Shown piece after piece: positions 43,403-52,361 of a stretch of DNA of 64,000 nucleotides; the first letter of the stretch is position 1; the number at the start of each line of letters is the position of its first letter. The stretch is from Pseudomonadota bacterium. Lineage in GTDB: Bacteria; Pseudomonadota; Gammaproteobacteria; Pseudomonadales; Azotimanducaceae. The DNA is taken from assembly GCA_027624035.1 (NCBI GenBank), contig JAQBUI010000012.1:17274-81273 (forward strand), given 5' to 3'. Both the position numbers and the translations under genes were made by a program. Under the pieces are notes generated by a model. That model was not told the origin of the DNA, ran no database searches, and saw only the letters and a program-made list of their open reading frames with translations.

Positions 43403-44191
43403 TTGACGCCCCGACCCGACCTTACGGACGAAATCAGAGAAAGACGAGAACGCGTGTTCCTCGTCATGGCAGGCATTTTTCTGTGTGCGATGACCATGCT
43501 GAACATCCTGGGAATTACCCGATTCATACAATTGGGCCCCATGACGCTCGCTCTAGGCGTGCTGCCCTATCCCCTGACCTTTCTCTGTACCGATCTGATC
43601 AGCGAACTCTACGGTCGCTCCAGGGCCAACTTCCTGGTCACCGTCGGCCTGCTGCTCAACGGCCTGATTCTGGGGACCCTCTGGGTCGGCAACATGATCC
43701 CGTCAGTCGGGCCGGAATCACAGCCACCGTGGCAGGTCCTGCAACTGGCCGAGGAAATCGCCCTGCCAAACGGCCAGAGCGTATCCGGGTCCGTAGAACT
43801 GTTCACCCTGCTGTACGCCACCACCTCCGGTGCCGTGGTCGCCTCCATGATGGCCTATATCGCCGCCCAGTACTGTGATGTCTTCATGTTTCACTTCTGG
43901 AAGCGACTGACCGATGGCAAACACCTGTGGCTGCGCAACAATGGCAGCACACTGGTCAGCCAGGGCGTTGACTCCTTTATGGTCATCACGGTCACGTTCG
44001 GAGCCCAGTTCCTGGCGGGTGCCATGTCCGGCGGTGCGCTGCTGGTGTTGATGGCGCACAACTACCTGTTCAAGTTCTGCGTCGCACTGGCAGACACCTT
44101 GCCGTTCTATGCCGGAGTGCACTACCTGAAACGATACCTACAACTGACCGATGAAGAGATGGCAGCCCATGGCAGCGCCAGCCAGGCATAA
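43403..44191 (+). CDS. Queuosine precursor transporter (YhhQ/VUT family)
   Basis: A 262-residue inner-membrane protein with six to seven helices. The TTG at 43403 is chosen because AGGAGACATCACC precedes it; a longer frame overlaps the SDR gene. Family blocks: GVLPYPLTFLCTDLISELYGR, the Q-x-x-D-V block (AQYCDVFMFHFWK), NNGSTLVSQGVDSFM and FKFCVALADTLPFY. YhhQ imports preQ0/preQ1 for tRNA queuosine. It follows a PTPS-fold enzyme and an SDR, so pterin/deazapurine chemistry is the operon's theme. Confidence 0.87.
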   Translation: MTPRPDLTDEIRERRERVFLVMAGIFLCAMTMLNILGITRFIQLGPMTLALGVLPYPLTFLCTDLISELYGRSRANFLVTVGLLLNGLILGTLWVGNMIPSVGPESQPPWQVLQLAEEIALPNGQSVSGSVELFTLLYATTSGAVVASMMAYIAAQYCDVFMFHFWKRLTDGKHLWLRNNGSTLVSQGVDSFMVITVTFGAQFLAGAMSGGALLVLMAHNYLFKFCVALADTLPFYAGVHYLKRYLQLTDEEMAAHGSASQA

Positions 44192-44321
44192 CCTCACAGC
44201 TGCACAGAAACGCCCTGCCGGGCAGAGCATCCACCCGGGCCGAAATTGATCATCCGCAGCACGACTCCCGAAACTGCGGGCAATCCCGATTTCTTACACG
44301 CGAGGCACCATAAGACCTGAT

Positions 44322-45170
44322 ATGAACTACGAACAGATCCTTTACGATGTCGAAGACCACGTACTGACCATCACCCTCAACAGACCGGAGAAGCTCAATG
44401 CCTTCACCGATCAGATGCGGGACGAAATACTCGATGCCCTGGATCATGCCGACGCGGACGACGAGGTCAGAGCCATTATTTTCACGGGCGCCGGGCGCGG
44501 CTTCTGCGCTGGCAAGGACCTCTCTGCCGGTGCCGGTACCTTCAACCACGACGAGGACGGCAGCGGATTTCATCGCGATGGTGGCGGGCTGGTCACGCTG
44601 CGTCTGTTCGACTGTCGCAAGCCGGTCATTGCGGCCTGCAACGGGCCGGCAGTGGGGATCGGCTCCACCATGCAGTGCGCGATGGATGTTCGTCTGGCCT
44701 CTGAATCGGCCCGGTACGGGTTTGTGTTCTCCAGACGCGGAATCGTTCCGGAGGCGTGCTCGAGCTGGTTTCTGCCACGGGTTGTGGGTATCTCCACCGC
44801 CCTTGAATGGTCCTATTCGGGGCGCATCATCGAGGCAGAAGAAGCCCTGGAACGGCGTTTCGTACGCAGCGTTCATCCGGCCGAAGACCTGCTGCCTGCA
44901 GCACGCGCGCTGGCCCATGAATTCGCGGCACAGACATCCAGTGTCAGCGTGACCCTGATCCGCCACATGATGTGGAAGATGCTGGGGGCCGATCATCCAA
45001 TGGAAGCCCACAAGATTGATTCACGCGGCATCTATCATATGGGCAAGAGTGGCGATGCGGCTGAGGGTATCGCCTCCTTTCTGGAGAAGCGTCCGGCAGA
45101 GTTCCCGGGGAAGGTCAGCCAGGATATGCCGGAGTTCTTCCCATGGTGGCAGGACAGGGATTTTTCCTGA
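44322..45170 (+). CDS. Enoyl-CoA hydratase-related crotonase-fold protein
   Basis: A 282-residue crotonase-fold protein: LNRPEKLNAFTDQM, oxyanion-hole blocks GAGRGFCAGKDLS and CNGPAVGIGSTMQCAMDVRLA. The hydratase glutamates are absent; a Glu occurs in RRGIVPEACSSWFL, as in enoyl-CoA isomerases. The C-terminal 50 residues (KSGDAAEGIASFLEKRPAEFPGKVS) follow the usual pattern, with an aromatic end (FFPWWQDRDF). It lies 130 bases after the transporter gene and likely has its own promoter. Confidence 0.83.
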   Translation: MNYEQILYDVEDHVLTITLNRPEKLNAFTDQMRDEILDALDHADADDEVRAIIFTGAGRGFCAGKDLSAGAGTFNHDEDGSGFHRDGGGLVTLRLFDCRKPVIAACNGPAVGIGSTMQCAMDVRLASESARYGFVFSRRGIVPEACSSWFLPRVVGISTALEWSYSGRIIEAEEALERRFVRSVHPAEDLLPAARALAHEFAAQTSSVSVTLIRHMMWKMLGADHPMEAHKIDSRGIYHMGKSGDAAEGIASFLEKRPAEFPGKVSQDMPEFFPWWQDRDFS

Positions 45171-45229
45171 TCCGCCGCCAAGGTCCTGAACGGCTTGATG
45201 CGTCAGCCTGACCTCGACGCCAGAGGCCG

Positions 45230-45745
45230 TCAAATCTCGGGTGGCGCCAGCGCCGGAATTGGCGCGAGCGCTTTGTCAAAGGCCTCAAGCAGGGCCATGG
45301 ACGCACGGCCAACATGCATGAACTCGCCAGGACTCACGTCGTGGACCCGATGAATATTGCCCCGAAAGACGAGCTTGCCGGTGCTGGTATCCACCATCTC
45401 GATCACCATTCGAGCCACAAAGCGGACATCACCGCCGGGGCTGATTCGCTCATCGAAGTTCGAGCGGGTGCGGTCGTCCGTCAGATCCTCCTGTTCGTAG
45501 CGTAACGTGACCAGCAGGTCTCCGCCATCATCCACTGGCTGAAAGCCACGGGATGCCAATGCCACACTGAAGTTGCTGACCATGATCGGGCCGAGAAAGG
45601 CGGGAATGCCATCGGCACTGACCGAGAAGGTTCTTGTATCGGACCCCGGACAACAGGTATCCATGTGGCTGACAACACTGTTACTGGCACAGCCCGCGAG
45701 GGCAATCAAGCCGAATAGAAAAACGGTCAGGGTTACTGATTTCAT
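45230..45745 (-). CDS. DUF4136-like lipoprotein
   Basis: A 171-residue lipoprotein. The signal peptide ends in a good lipobox, LIALAGC (Cys20 or so), after MKSVTLTVF; GAGGTGACC decides the ATG at 45745. The mature part resembles DUF4136-type periplasmic lipoproteins (DGGDLLVTLRYEQED, VEMVD-like TSTGKLVFRGN, and a C-terminal helix ALLEAFDKALAPIP). Two adjacent cysteines follow the lipobox (DTCCPG). Probably outer-membrane anchored, since no Asp follows the lipid Cys. Function unknown. Confidence 0.68.
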   Translation of the reverse strand: MKSVTLTVFLFGLIALAGCASNSVVSHMDTCCPGSDTRTFSVSADGIPAFLGPIMVSNFSVALASRGFQPVDDGGDLLVTLRYEQEDLTDDRTRSNFDERISPGGDVRFVARMVIEMVDTSTGKLVFRGNIHRVHDVSPGEFMHVGRASMALLEAFDKALAPIPALAPPEI

Positions 45746-45885
45746 GGTCACCTCAAGTGGTCTGGCTCGATGAGTGTCTGGATGATGCTGGCAAAGGCTA
45801 TTGTGGGCTATATGCAGGCGAGTGGCCATTGATGCCTGTCAATGCCGTAGTCGTTAGGTGATCGTTATACGATCGCTGATCTCCG

Positions 45886-46665
45886 TTAAATGCTCCTGCC
45901 ACCATCCACGTTAAGGCAGGTTCCGGTAATCATATCCGCCTCATCGGAGGCCAGAAAACAGACCGCGCTCGCAACATCTTCAGGCGTCGACAACCGCCCT
46001 CTGGGGATGGTGCTGACGAGGTTGCTTTTCTGATCCTCGGACAGTTGATCGACCCCCATGGCACCCTTCATGAAGCCGGTCTCCGCCGCCACCGGATTGA
46101 CCGCGTTGCAGCGAATGTTATTACGGGCAAGTTCAAGGGCCAGCCCTTTGGTCATGGTGACCACCGCGCCTTTGGTGGCGTTGTACGCCGTCACCCCCGG
46201 CCTGGGGGCGATCGCGCCAATCGACGCCGTGTTGATGATTACACCGCGCCTGGCCTCGATCATATGAGGGATCGCATACTTGCAACCAAGAAACACGCCC
46301 TTTACATTCACGGCAAACACGCCGTCGAAGTCCTCTTCCGACAGCTTCCACATCAACATCGACATGTGGGAGTAACCAGCGTTGTTCACCAGCACATCAA
46401 TCACCCCATGCTGTTCGATACAGTGCGCCACCATTGCCTGCACATCGTCAGACTTCGACACGTCGGTCTGGACAAAGCCATGCCCCTGGCCCGGTAGAGA
46501 CCCGATCACATCCTTGCCGGACGGGTTCAGATCTGCGCCAACCACCTTCGCACCTTCCGAGGCAAAGCGGGTGGCGATCGCGCGGCCAAACCCGGAAGCG
46601 GCCCCCGTGACAATCACGGCCCTGCCCTGGAACCTGCCATCGGGTCTGATCTCGGACTCTGCCAT
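45886..46665 (-). CDS. SDR-family oxidoreductase
   Basis: A 259-residue classical SDR. NAD motif VIVTGAASGFGRAIA, VGADLNPSG (Asp after beta-2, NAD-preferring), NNAGYSH, catalytic Ser in NTASIGAIA, Y-x3-K in TAYNATKGAV, NPVAAETGF, and the C-terminal TGTCLNVDGGRS. It is closest in appearance to FabG-like/glucose-1-dehydrogenase SDRs that oxidise secondary alcohols. GAGGTGAAC decides the ATG at 46665. Divergent from the IDH/IPMDH-type gene; the two could act on one pathway. Confidence 0.87.
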   Translation of the reverse strand: MAESEIRPDGRFQGRAVIVTGAASGFGRAIATRFASEGAKVVGADLNPSGKDVIGSLPGQGHGFVQTDVSKSDDVQAMVAHCIEQHGVIDVLVNNAGYSHMSMLMWKLSEEDFDGVFAVNVKGVFLGCKYAIPHMIEARRGVIINTASIGAIAPRPGVTAYNATKGAVVTMTKGLALELARNNIRCNAVNPVAAETGFMKGAMGVDQLSEDQKSNLVSTIPRGRLSTPEDVASAVCFLASDEADMITGTCLNVDGGRSI

Positions 46666-46743
46666 GTTCACCTCATGTCGAATTCAGATGGTACTATCGG
46701 CGGATTCACCAGCCTGTGTCAATCCGATAGGGAGCACCACGCC

Positions 46744-47841
46744 ATGACCATCGACGTTGCCGTCATACCCGGAGAAGATGCCGCGCCAGAGGCCATGGAT
46801 CAGGTCATCCGGATCATTGACAGCCTGGACCTGGAGATTGCCTGGCACTATCCGGAAGTCGGAGCAGCAGCGAAGGAAAAGTGGGGCACGACCTTCCCGG
46901 ATGCCGCCATACAACTCATTGATCAATGCACGACGACGCTCTTTGGCTCAACCTCCGGGCCATCCGGGCGTGCCCTGCACTACCTGCGGTGGGGCAAACA
47001 AACCTACGCCAACGTGAGGCCGGCGCGCTGGCGTCCAGGCTTTCGTAGTCCGCTGGCAAAACCCCAGGGCGTGGACTTCGTCATCGTCCGGGAGAACCTC
47101 GAAGACCTCTATCTCTCTTTGGAAGGGGAACTGGCGGACCTGGCGCCACTTGGCCTCACCAGTGGCACAGCCGGCAAACCACCGCAGGCGCTCGGGACGG
47201 GATTCTATGCGCTCAAGGCCATCACGGAAGAAGGCTCGGCCCGGGTCATCAGATATGCCTTCGAACTCGCCCGGCAGCGACGCGCCCGCGGCCTGCCGGG
47301 GCATGTCACGCTGGGTTCCAAGTGGAATATGCTGCCTAAGTCGGACGGCCTGTTTCGGGATATCGGCGAGGCCATTGCAGCCGAATACGACGATGTACCC
47401 TATCGTGCCTTTATCATTGATGACCTGGCGCACCGCATGGTCGCCGACCCACACGCGCTCGACGTCGTCGTGATGCCCAACCTCTACGGTGACATTCTCT
47501 CGGATGCAGCCGCCGGTCTGGTTGGCGGCCTGGGGCTTGCCCCCAGCGGCTGCTACGGCAACGATTACGCCTATTTCGAGTCAGCCCACGGGACGGCACC
47601 CGACATTGCCGGCAAGGGCATCATCAACCCGACCGCCACGCTGATGTCCGCGGGCATGATGCTGGAATATCTCGGCCTGACCGAGGCCAGTCGGCAGATC
47701 GACGTGGCCATCACCCGGATCTACCGGGAGAACCGATCGCTCACGCCGGATCAGGGTGGCCAGGCCGGAACGGTCCAGTTTGCCGACAGTATGATCCAGC
47801 TACTGTCTGCCACAGATCCCAGCACACCCATTGCTCGCTGA
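46744..47841 (+). CDS. Isocitrate/isopropylmalate dehydrogenase-family protein
   Basis: A 365-residue beta-decarboxylating dehydrogenase started at the ATG at 46744 (GGGAG upstream). Family landmarks: VIPGEDAAPEAMDQ in place of the usual G-D-G-I-G-x-E, NVRPARWRPGF with substrate arginines, VREN(L)EDLY, the catalytic Lys in LGSKWNMLPKSDGLF, and MPNLYGDILSDAAAGLVGGLG with the metal aspartates. SAHGTAPDIAGKGIINP is the NAD-binding loop. The modified N-terminal loop argues against LeuB or Icd proper; tartrate/malate- or homoisocitrate-type enzymes are options. Confidence 0.82.
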   Translation: MTIDVAVIPGEDAAPEAMDQVIRIIDSLDLEIAWHYPEVGAAAKEKWGTTFPDAAIQLIDQCTTTLFGSTSGPSGRALHYLRWGKQTYANVRPARWRPGFRSPLAKPQGVDFVIVRENLEDLYLSLEGELADLAPLGLTSGTAGKPPQALGTGFYALKAITEEGSARVIRYAFELARQRRARGLPGHVTLGSKWNMLPKSDGLFRDIGEAIAAEYDDVPYRAFIIDDLAHRMVADPHALDVVVMPNLYGDILSDAAAGLVGGLGLAPSGCYGNDYAYFESAHGTAPDIAGKGIINPTATLMSAGMMLEYLGLTEASRQIDVAITRIYRENRSLTPDQGGQAGTVQFADSMIQLLSATDPSTPIAR

Positions 47842-47869
47842 CGCGCACTGATATTCTGTGCCATCTGTC

Positions 47870-49312
47870 ATGAATTCCGCTTCAACCGATCGGCAGTTCT
47901 TGTGGCTGATCATCACTCTGATCGCTGCCCGTGCGGTACTGTCCGGATGGCTTCCGGTCATGGAACTGTCCGAGGCGCGCTACGCCGAAATCGGAAGACT
48001 GATGTTCGCAAGCGGCGACTGGGTGACCCCCTGGTTCGACGAGGGCATGCCCTTCTGGGGCAAACCGCCGTTGACGTTCTGGGGCATTGCGATCAGCTAT
48101 GGCATCACCGGTGTCAACGAATTTGGGGCACGACTGCCTTCCCTGGTCGCAACAGCACTCACGGCGTCGCTGCTGTTTCGCTGGACCCGCACCCATTTCG
48201 GCCCTGACCCGGCGCGAACCGGGATTCTGGTTCTGGTCACATCGCTGCTGGTGATGCACAGCGCCGGGGCCGTGATCACGGACCCGGTGATGATGCTGAC
48301 CACCACCGGGGTGATGATCTTCTTCTGGGACGCCGTCCATCGCCAGCACCCTGCGGCCCCCTGGCTCATGTGGTGCTGCCTTGGACTGGGTCTGCTTGCC
48401 AAAGGACCTGTTGCGCCGGTACTGGCGGGGCTCGCCTGTGGTTGCTGGGTCCTGCTCACCGGCCGCTGGCGCGAGGCGATCTTCAATACCCGGCCCGTTC
48501 CGGGGGCCCTGGTGATGCTCCTCGTGGCGGTGCCCTGGTACGCCCAGGCAGAGCTCAGAACACCGGGTTTTTTTGACTACTTCATCATCGGCGAACACTT
48601 CGCCCGCTACACCGAGACGGGATGGCAGGGCGACCTGTACGGCATCGTCAAGGATCGCCCGTTCGGCACCATCTGGCTGTTCCTGATCGCTGCCACGGCA
48701 CCCTGGGGGTTGCTCGCGCTGGGAATGCTCGCCTCGGCCCGCCAGCGCAGCAGATGGCGCAGCCTGCTTGCCAGTGAGCGGGACCTGGCCATATACCTGC
48801 TGCTGTGGGCATTCATGCCCGCCATCTTCTTCACGCCCGCGCGAAACGTTCTTGTCACTTATGTCATGCCCGCTTTACCCGCCATTGCGGTTCTGCTCGG
48901 GATTGGCCTGACGGTGCGCTGGCGCTGGATGCTGCTGGTTGGTACCGCCACCGCCGGGCTGTTCCTGGCGGGTTCACTCAGCCTGTACCATTTCTACTAC
49001 CGGCATCTGCCGGAGAACCAGTACCCCATCGTCGCGCGCTACCTCGAATTGAACTACACGGACCCGGGCCCACTCATCTATACCGGAGAACGATTGTTTG
49101 TGCCGCGCTTTTATACCCGGGGCAAGGTGCTGTTTGAGAATCGTGAGACTCGCCACGGAATACCCGGACACACGTTCTATATCGCGATCCGCGATCGATG
49201 GCTGCAAGCGGAACGGCAAAGAGTTGGCGACCGTTGTCAGCCGGTCATGGTCGCCAACGAGTTCACACTGTTTCATTGCCCGGGTCCGGCACAGGCCCCT
49301 GGGACAGGATGA
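47870..49312 (+). CDS. GT39 (ArnT/PMT-like) membrane glycosyltransferase
   Basis: A 480-residue integral membrane glycosyltransferase. Family 39/ArnT features: VMELSEARYAEIGRLMFASGDWVTPWFDE (the acidic E-x-R-Y motif in the first periplasmic loop), PFWGKPPLTFWGIA, and a hydrophobic core of about 12 helices, then a short periplasmic C-terminal part. These enzymes transfer a sugar from a polyprenyl phosphate donor to lipid A or protein. Start is the ATG at 47870; a GTG four codons earlier is possible. The acceptor cannot be assigned. Confidence 0.82.
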   Translation: MNSASTDRQFLWLIITLIAARAVLSGWLPVMELSEARYAEIGRLMFASGDWVTPWFDEGMPFWGKPPLTFWGIAISYGITGVNEFGARLPSLVATALTASLLFRWTRTHFGPDPARTGILVLVTSLLVMHSAGAVITDPVMMLTTTGVMIFFWDAVHRQHPAAPWLMWCCLGLGLLAKGPVAPVLAGLACGCWVLLTGRWREAIFNTRPVPGALVMLLVAVPWYAQAELRTPGFFDYFIIGEHFARYTETGWQGDLYGIVKDRPFGTIWLFLIAATAPWGLLALGMLASARQRSRWRSLLASERDLAIYLLLWAFMPAIFFTPARNVLVTYVMPALPAIAVLLGIGLTVRWRWMLLVGTATAGLFLAGSLSLYHFYYRHLPENQYPIVARYLELNYTDPGPLIYTGERLFVPRFYTRGKVLFENRETRHGIPGHTFYIAIRDRWLQAERQRVGDRCQPVMVANEFTLFHCPGPAQAPGTG

Positions 49313-49317
49313 CGCCG

Positions 49318-50505
49318 TCACCGCTTCGGTGGATGTGCCTTGACGGCCTCCTCGTTCACGTCGGTCCCCCAGCCGGGACGATCCGGCAGGATCAGATGGC
49401 CATCGACGATTTCCGGCGGGTGGGTGACCAGGTCATCCTTCCAGGGGACGTCATCGATGTCGATTTCCATGATGCGGAAATTGGCCAGCGAAGCGCAAAA
49501 CTGCGCACTCATCATGGTACAGAGGTGTCCGTAGAAGTTATGGGGTGCCACATTGACCTCATGGGCATCCGCCATCGCCGCGATCTTGTAGGATTGCCAG
49601 GCGCCGTTCCAGGGCACATCGATGATCGCGACATCCATGGACTGATTCAGGAAGTAGGGGCGGAACTCCCGCAGCCCATACAGGGACTCGCAGGACGCGA
49701 TGGGCATCGGCGCTTTGCTGCGAATCGTGGCCATGGCTTCCGGATTGAACATATCCAGTTCGCACCAGAACATGTCATAGGGCTCAAGGGCCCGGGTCAT
49801 CTTGATATAGCCCTCGGTCTTGAAGTTGAAATTAAGATCAAGCAACAGGTCCATGTCCGGTCCCGCCCCCTCCCTGAAGGCGGCCATTTCCATCGCCGCA
49901 CCCCTGACCACGGCGCGTTCGGCGTTCAGTTCCGGTACCTGATAGGCGCCAAGATTGCCGCTGAAGCCGGGCCCATGGCCCCTGGGCTGGCCGTCGAACA
50001 GGAAGATATTGCATTTGAGCGCGGTAAAGCCGCGGTCCCTGACCTCGGCGCCCAGCGCGGCCACATCGTCCAGTGACTTCAGGGTCGGCTTGCCGAGATA
50101 GCCAGCGGTCGTCTCGTTCATGCGGTAGGTGCCACAGTGAGACCAGTAGAGACGGAGCCGATCGCGCACCGCGCCCCCCAGCAGGGTCGAAACCGGCACC
50201 CCCAGGGCCTTGCCCTTCACATCCAGCATGGCATTCTCGATGGCGGCGATGGCCTGGGAGTTGATCCCGTTGGGTGCCTGGCGAGTGATGGCGTACAGCC
50301 TCGCAAACGCCGGTTCGACGCCCATGGGATCCTGACCGACCACGAGCGGCGCGAGACGCTCAATGACCCCCGTCACACCGCGACTGCCGTAGGATTCGTT
50401 GTACTCGCTGTAGCCGACGATCCCTTCATCAGTGGTCATCTTGATGTAGGAAAAGTTGCGCCAGCCGGCGTCAGCATGCAGTGTTTCAATCGCTGTAATT
50501 TTCAT
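49318..50505 (-). CDS. Mandelate racemase/muconate lactonising enzyme family protein (enolase superfamily)
   Basis: A 395-residue enolase-superfamily enzyme. The N-terminal capping domain starts MKITAIETLHADAGWR. In the barrel, metal ligands are Asp in LLLDLNFNFK, Glu in WCELDMFN and Glu in ASCESLYG; FTALKCNIF supplies the K-x-(K/N) position and NVAPHNFYGH a candidate catalytic His. The set is that of acid-sugar dehydratases (galactonate/gluconate type) more than of muconate cycloisomerase. It is 19 bases before the stop of the PhyH-HEAT gene, so co-transcribed. Confidence 0.85.
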   Translation of the reverse strand: MKITAIETLHADAGWRNFSYIKMTTDEGIVGYSEYNESYGSRGVTGVIERLAPLVVGQDPMGVEPAFARLYAITRQAPNGINSQAIAAIENAMLDVKGKALGVPVSTLLGGAVRDRLRLYWSHCGTYRMNETTAGYLGKPTLKSLDDVAALGAEVRDRGFTALKCNIFLFDGQPRGHGPGFSGNLGAYQVPELNAERAVVRGAAMEMAAFREGAGPDMDLLLDLNFNFKTEGYIKMTRALEPYDMFWCELDMFNPEAMATIRSKAPMPIASCESLYGLREFRPYFLNQSMDVAIIDVPWNGAWQSYKIAAMADAHEVNVAPHNFYGHLCTMMSAQFCASLANFRIMEIDIDDVPWKDDLVTHPPEIVDGHLILPDRPGWGTDVNEEAVKAHPPKR

Positions 50506-50524
50506 GACATCTCCTTAATCATCA

Positions 50525-52204
50525 TCACCTCGACCCGGATTTCCCGGGATGACTCTGGTTTGCTTTCAACACCGTGATGTCCAGTTCATCCCCGGGTTGC
50601 CATCGCGAATCAGCCAACTGCCGGAACAGCCCGGGCAGGACCTCGTCAACACCACCCAGCGCCAGCCTCTGGGCTGCCTCGATCGCGGTACTCCTGGCGT
50701 AACGATCCGAGTCGGTCTCGGCCATTTCCAGCACCATGTCGGTCAGACTGGCCACCTCACGGCGAGACACGCCAGCGCTGATGGCCTCGGTCACGATCAT
50801 CAGAAGTGCCACGGCGGCCGACTGCCGGACCGCATTCATCGGCAGTACCCCTGCCCTGACATCTTTCTCCCGTACCGCACTGGTTGCCGGATAGATGGCA
50901 TCCACAATCTTCTCCAGCAGCCGCTTGCGCCCTTGTGCAAGGCTGCGGCGACCGATCCGCCCCAACGCCATGACCGCAGTCGCCCGAACCTCCGGGATCT
51001 GATCCAGCATGACCACTCTGGCCAGCGCCTCGATGGCCCCTTCGCTATCGATTCCCAGTTCGCCAAGCACCAGTGCTCCGGCATTGCGTATACCCGCCTC
51101 CCGTGACTGCAGCGCCAGTACGGCAGCCTCAAGACCAAGATCCTGCGCCGCAGTCAGGCCATACATGGTCGCACGCCGGTCACATTCGGCGCCGGCAAAC
51201 AGACCCTCAGGCAGACTGACGTCAGCACGCAGCCCCAGTGCATAGGCTCGTTGAACCCGATCCGCTTCGCTCCGTGGCGTCTCAATGGGGATGAATTGTG
51301 ATTCTGACGGGGTCTGGGTCAGCCAGTCCGAAATGGCCTGCGCGACGGGTTCACGCCGCGCGTCCTCCGAGGTTACCCGGACCGGGCCCCTGGGCCTTGG
51401 CTCCATCGTCCGGCAGAACCAGAACTTGAACATGAACCGGTCATCCGGGCTGACGGTTCCGCTCGCACGATGCACCAGGTCGAAGTGTACCAGCACCACA
51501 CTGCCGGCAGGAACCTCCACAGGCAACGACGCAAGCGCCGGCTCGAAGGTCCGGACGGCATCGCGCAGCATCCGGTCCCGCAGCGCAGTGTCGTCATTGC
51601 GGCCAACCTGGTCTGCCTCGAAGGCGTAATCCAGCCGGTCTTCGCCCTTGACGTTTTCGACGGCCTCATGGTCCACATTCCAGTACTGGGACCCTGGCAG
51701 AATGTGGGTCGGCCCCATATCGAGGGTCGTCTTTTGCGGATAGTAAAAAGCAATCAGCCAGTTCGGGCGATGGGACCGAAGCGCGCCACGAAGACTCCAC
51801 GGCAGCGTGGAGTCCTTGTGGAAACCCTGATCGAATTGTGTGCTGCGATGGATGAAATTGTGGGCGTAGCGATAGTATCGTTCGCCGAGCAGGTCGGTCA
51901 GGGCAGCATCGAGTGCCTTCGATCCCAGAATCTGTTTGAGTGTCGGCAATCGTGCGGGAAGGTTGTCCGCCACTAGCTCCAGGCCCTGGATGGACCCACC
52001 CAGCGCATCATTGGCGGCCCAGCTGGTTTGCGCATCCTCGAACAACTGTCTGTGCACGCTTTCGTCGACATCATCAAGGTTCAGTACCAGATATCCCTGA
52101 TCCAGAAATGTGGCGATGTCATCATCAACCAGACCACGGTTCGAAACCCGGGCCGGCCCGCGCGTCGAGGCTTCTTCTGTCGGTACTATGGTCCCATCCC
52201 CCAT
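50525..52204 (-). CDS. PhyH-type dioxygenase fused to HEAT-like repeats
   Basis: A 559-residue protein of two parts. Residues 25-285 are a PhyH domain: FLDQGYLVLNLDDV, H-x-D iron site His129/Asp131 (GFHKDSTLPW), LPGSQYWN, and a distal His in DLVHRASGTV followed by RFMFKFWF. Residues from about 340 to 545 are alpha-helical repeats of about 30-35 residues with the HEAT look (IRNAGALVLGELG, VRATAVMALGRIG, RYARSTAIEAAQRLALGG). HEAT repeats bind proteins, so the oxygenase may act on a macromolecule or be scaffolded. Normal PhyH proteins are about 270-390 residues. It lies upstream of the enolase-superfamily gene in one operon. Confidence 0.83.
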   Translation of the reverse strand: MGDGTIVPTEEASTRGPARVSNRGLVDDDIATFLDQGYLVLNLDDVDESVHRQLFEDAQTSWAANDALGGSIQGLELVADNLPARLPTLKQILGSKALDAALTDLLGERYYRYAHNFIHRSTQFDQGFHKDSTLPWSLRGALRSHRPNWLIAFYYPQKTTLDMGPTHILPGSQYWNVDHEAVENVKGEDRLDYAFEADQVGRNDDTALRDRMLRDAVRTFEPALASLPVEVPAGSVVLVHFDLVHRASGTVSPDDRFMFKFWFCRTMEPRPRGPVRVTSEDARREPVAQAISDWLTQTPSESQFIPIETPRSEADRVQRAYALGLRADVSLPEGLFAGAECDRRATMYGLTAAQDLGLEAAVLALQSREAGIRNAGALVLGELGIDSEGAIEALARVVMLDQIPEVRATAVMALGRIGRRSLAQGRKRLLEKIVDAIYPATSAVREKDVRAGVLPMNAVRQSAAVALLMIVTEAISAGVSRREVASLTDMVLEMAETDSDRYARSTAIEAAQRLALGGVDEVLPGLFRQLADSRWQPGDELDITVLKANQSHPGKSGSR

Positions 52205-52361
52205 CTGATCGCTTGCACGCCGGAAGCGCCATGATATCAGCGATCTGCGTGACTCGCATGAAAACAGCCCTCGCTCGTGACCGACAGATGGCTGAACGGC
52301 CCTTTCACCATTGATCCGAATAGTAGTACGATGAGCGGTCCCCTAAGGCAAGCGAACCCTC

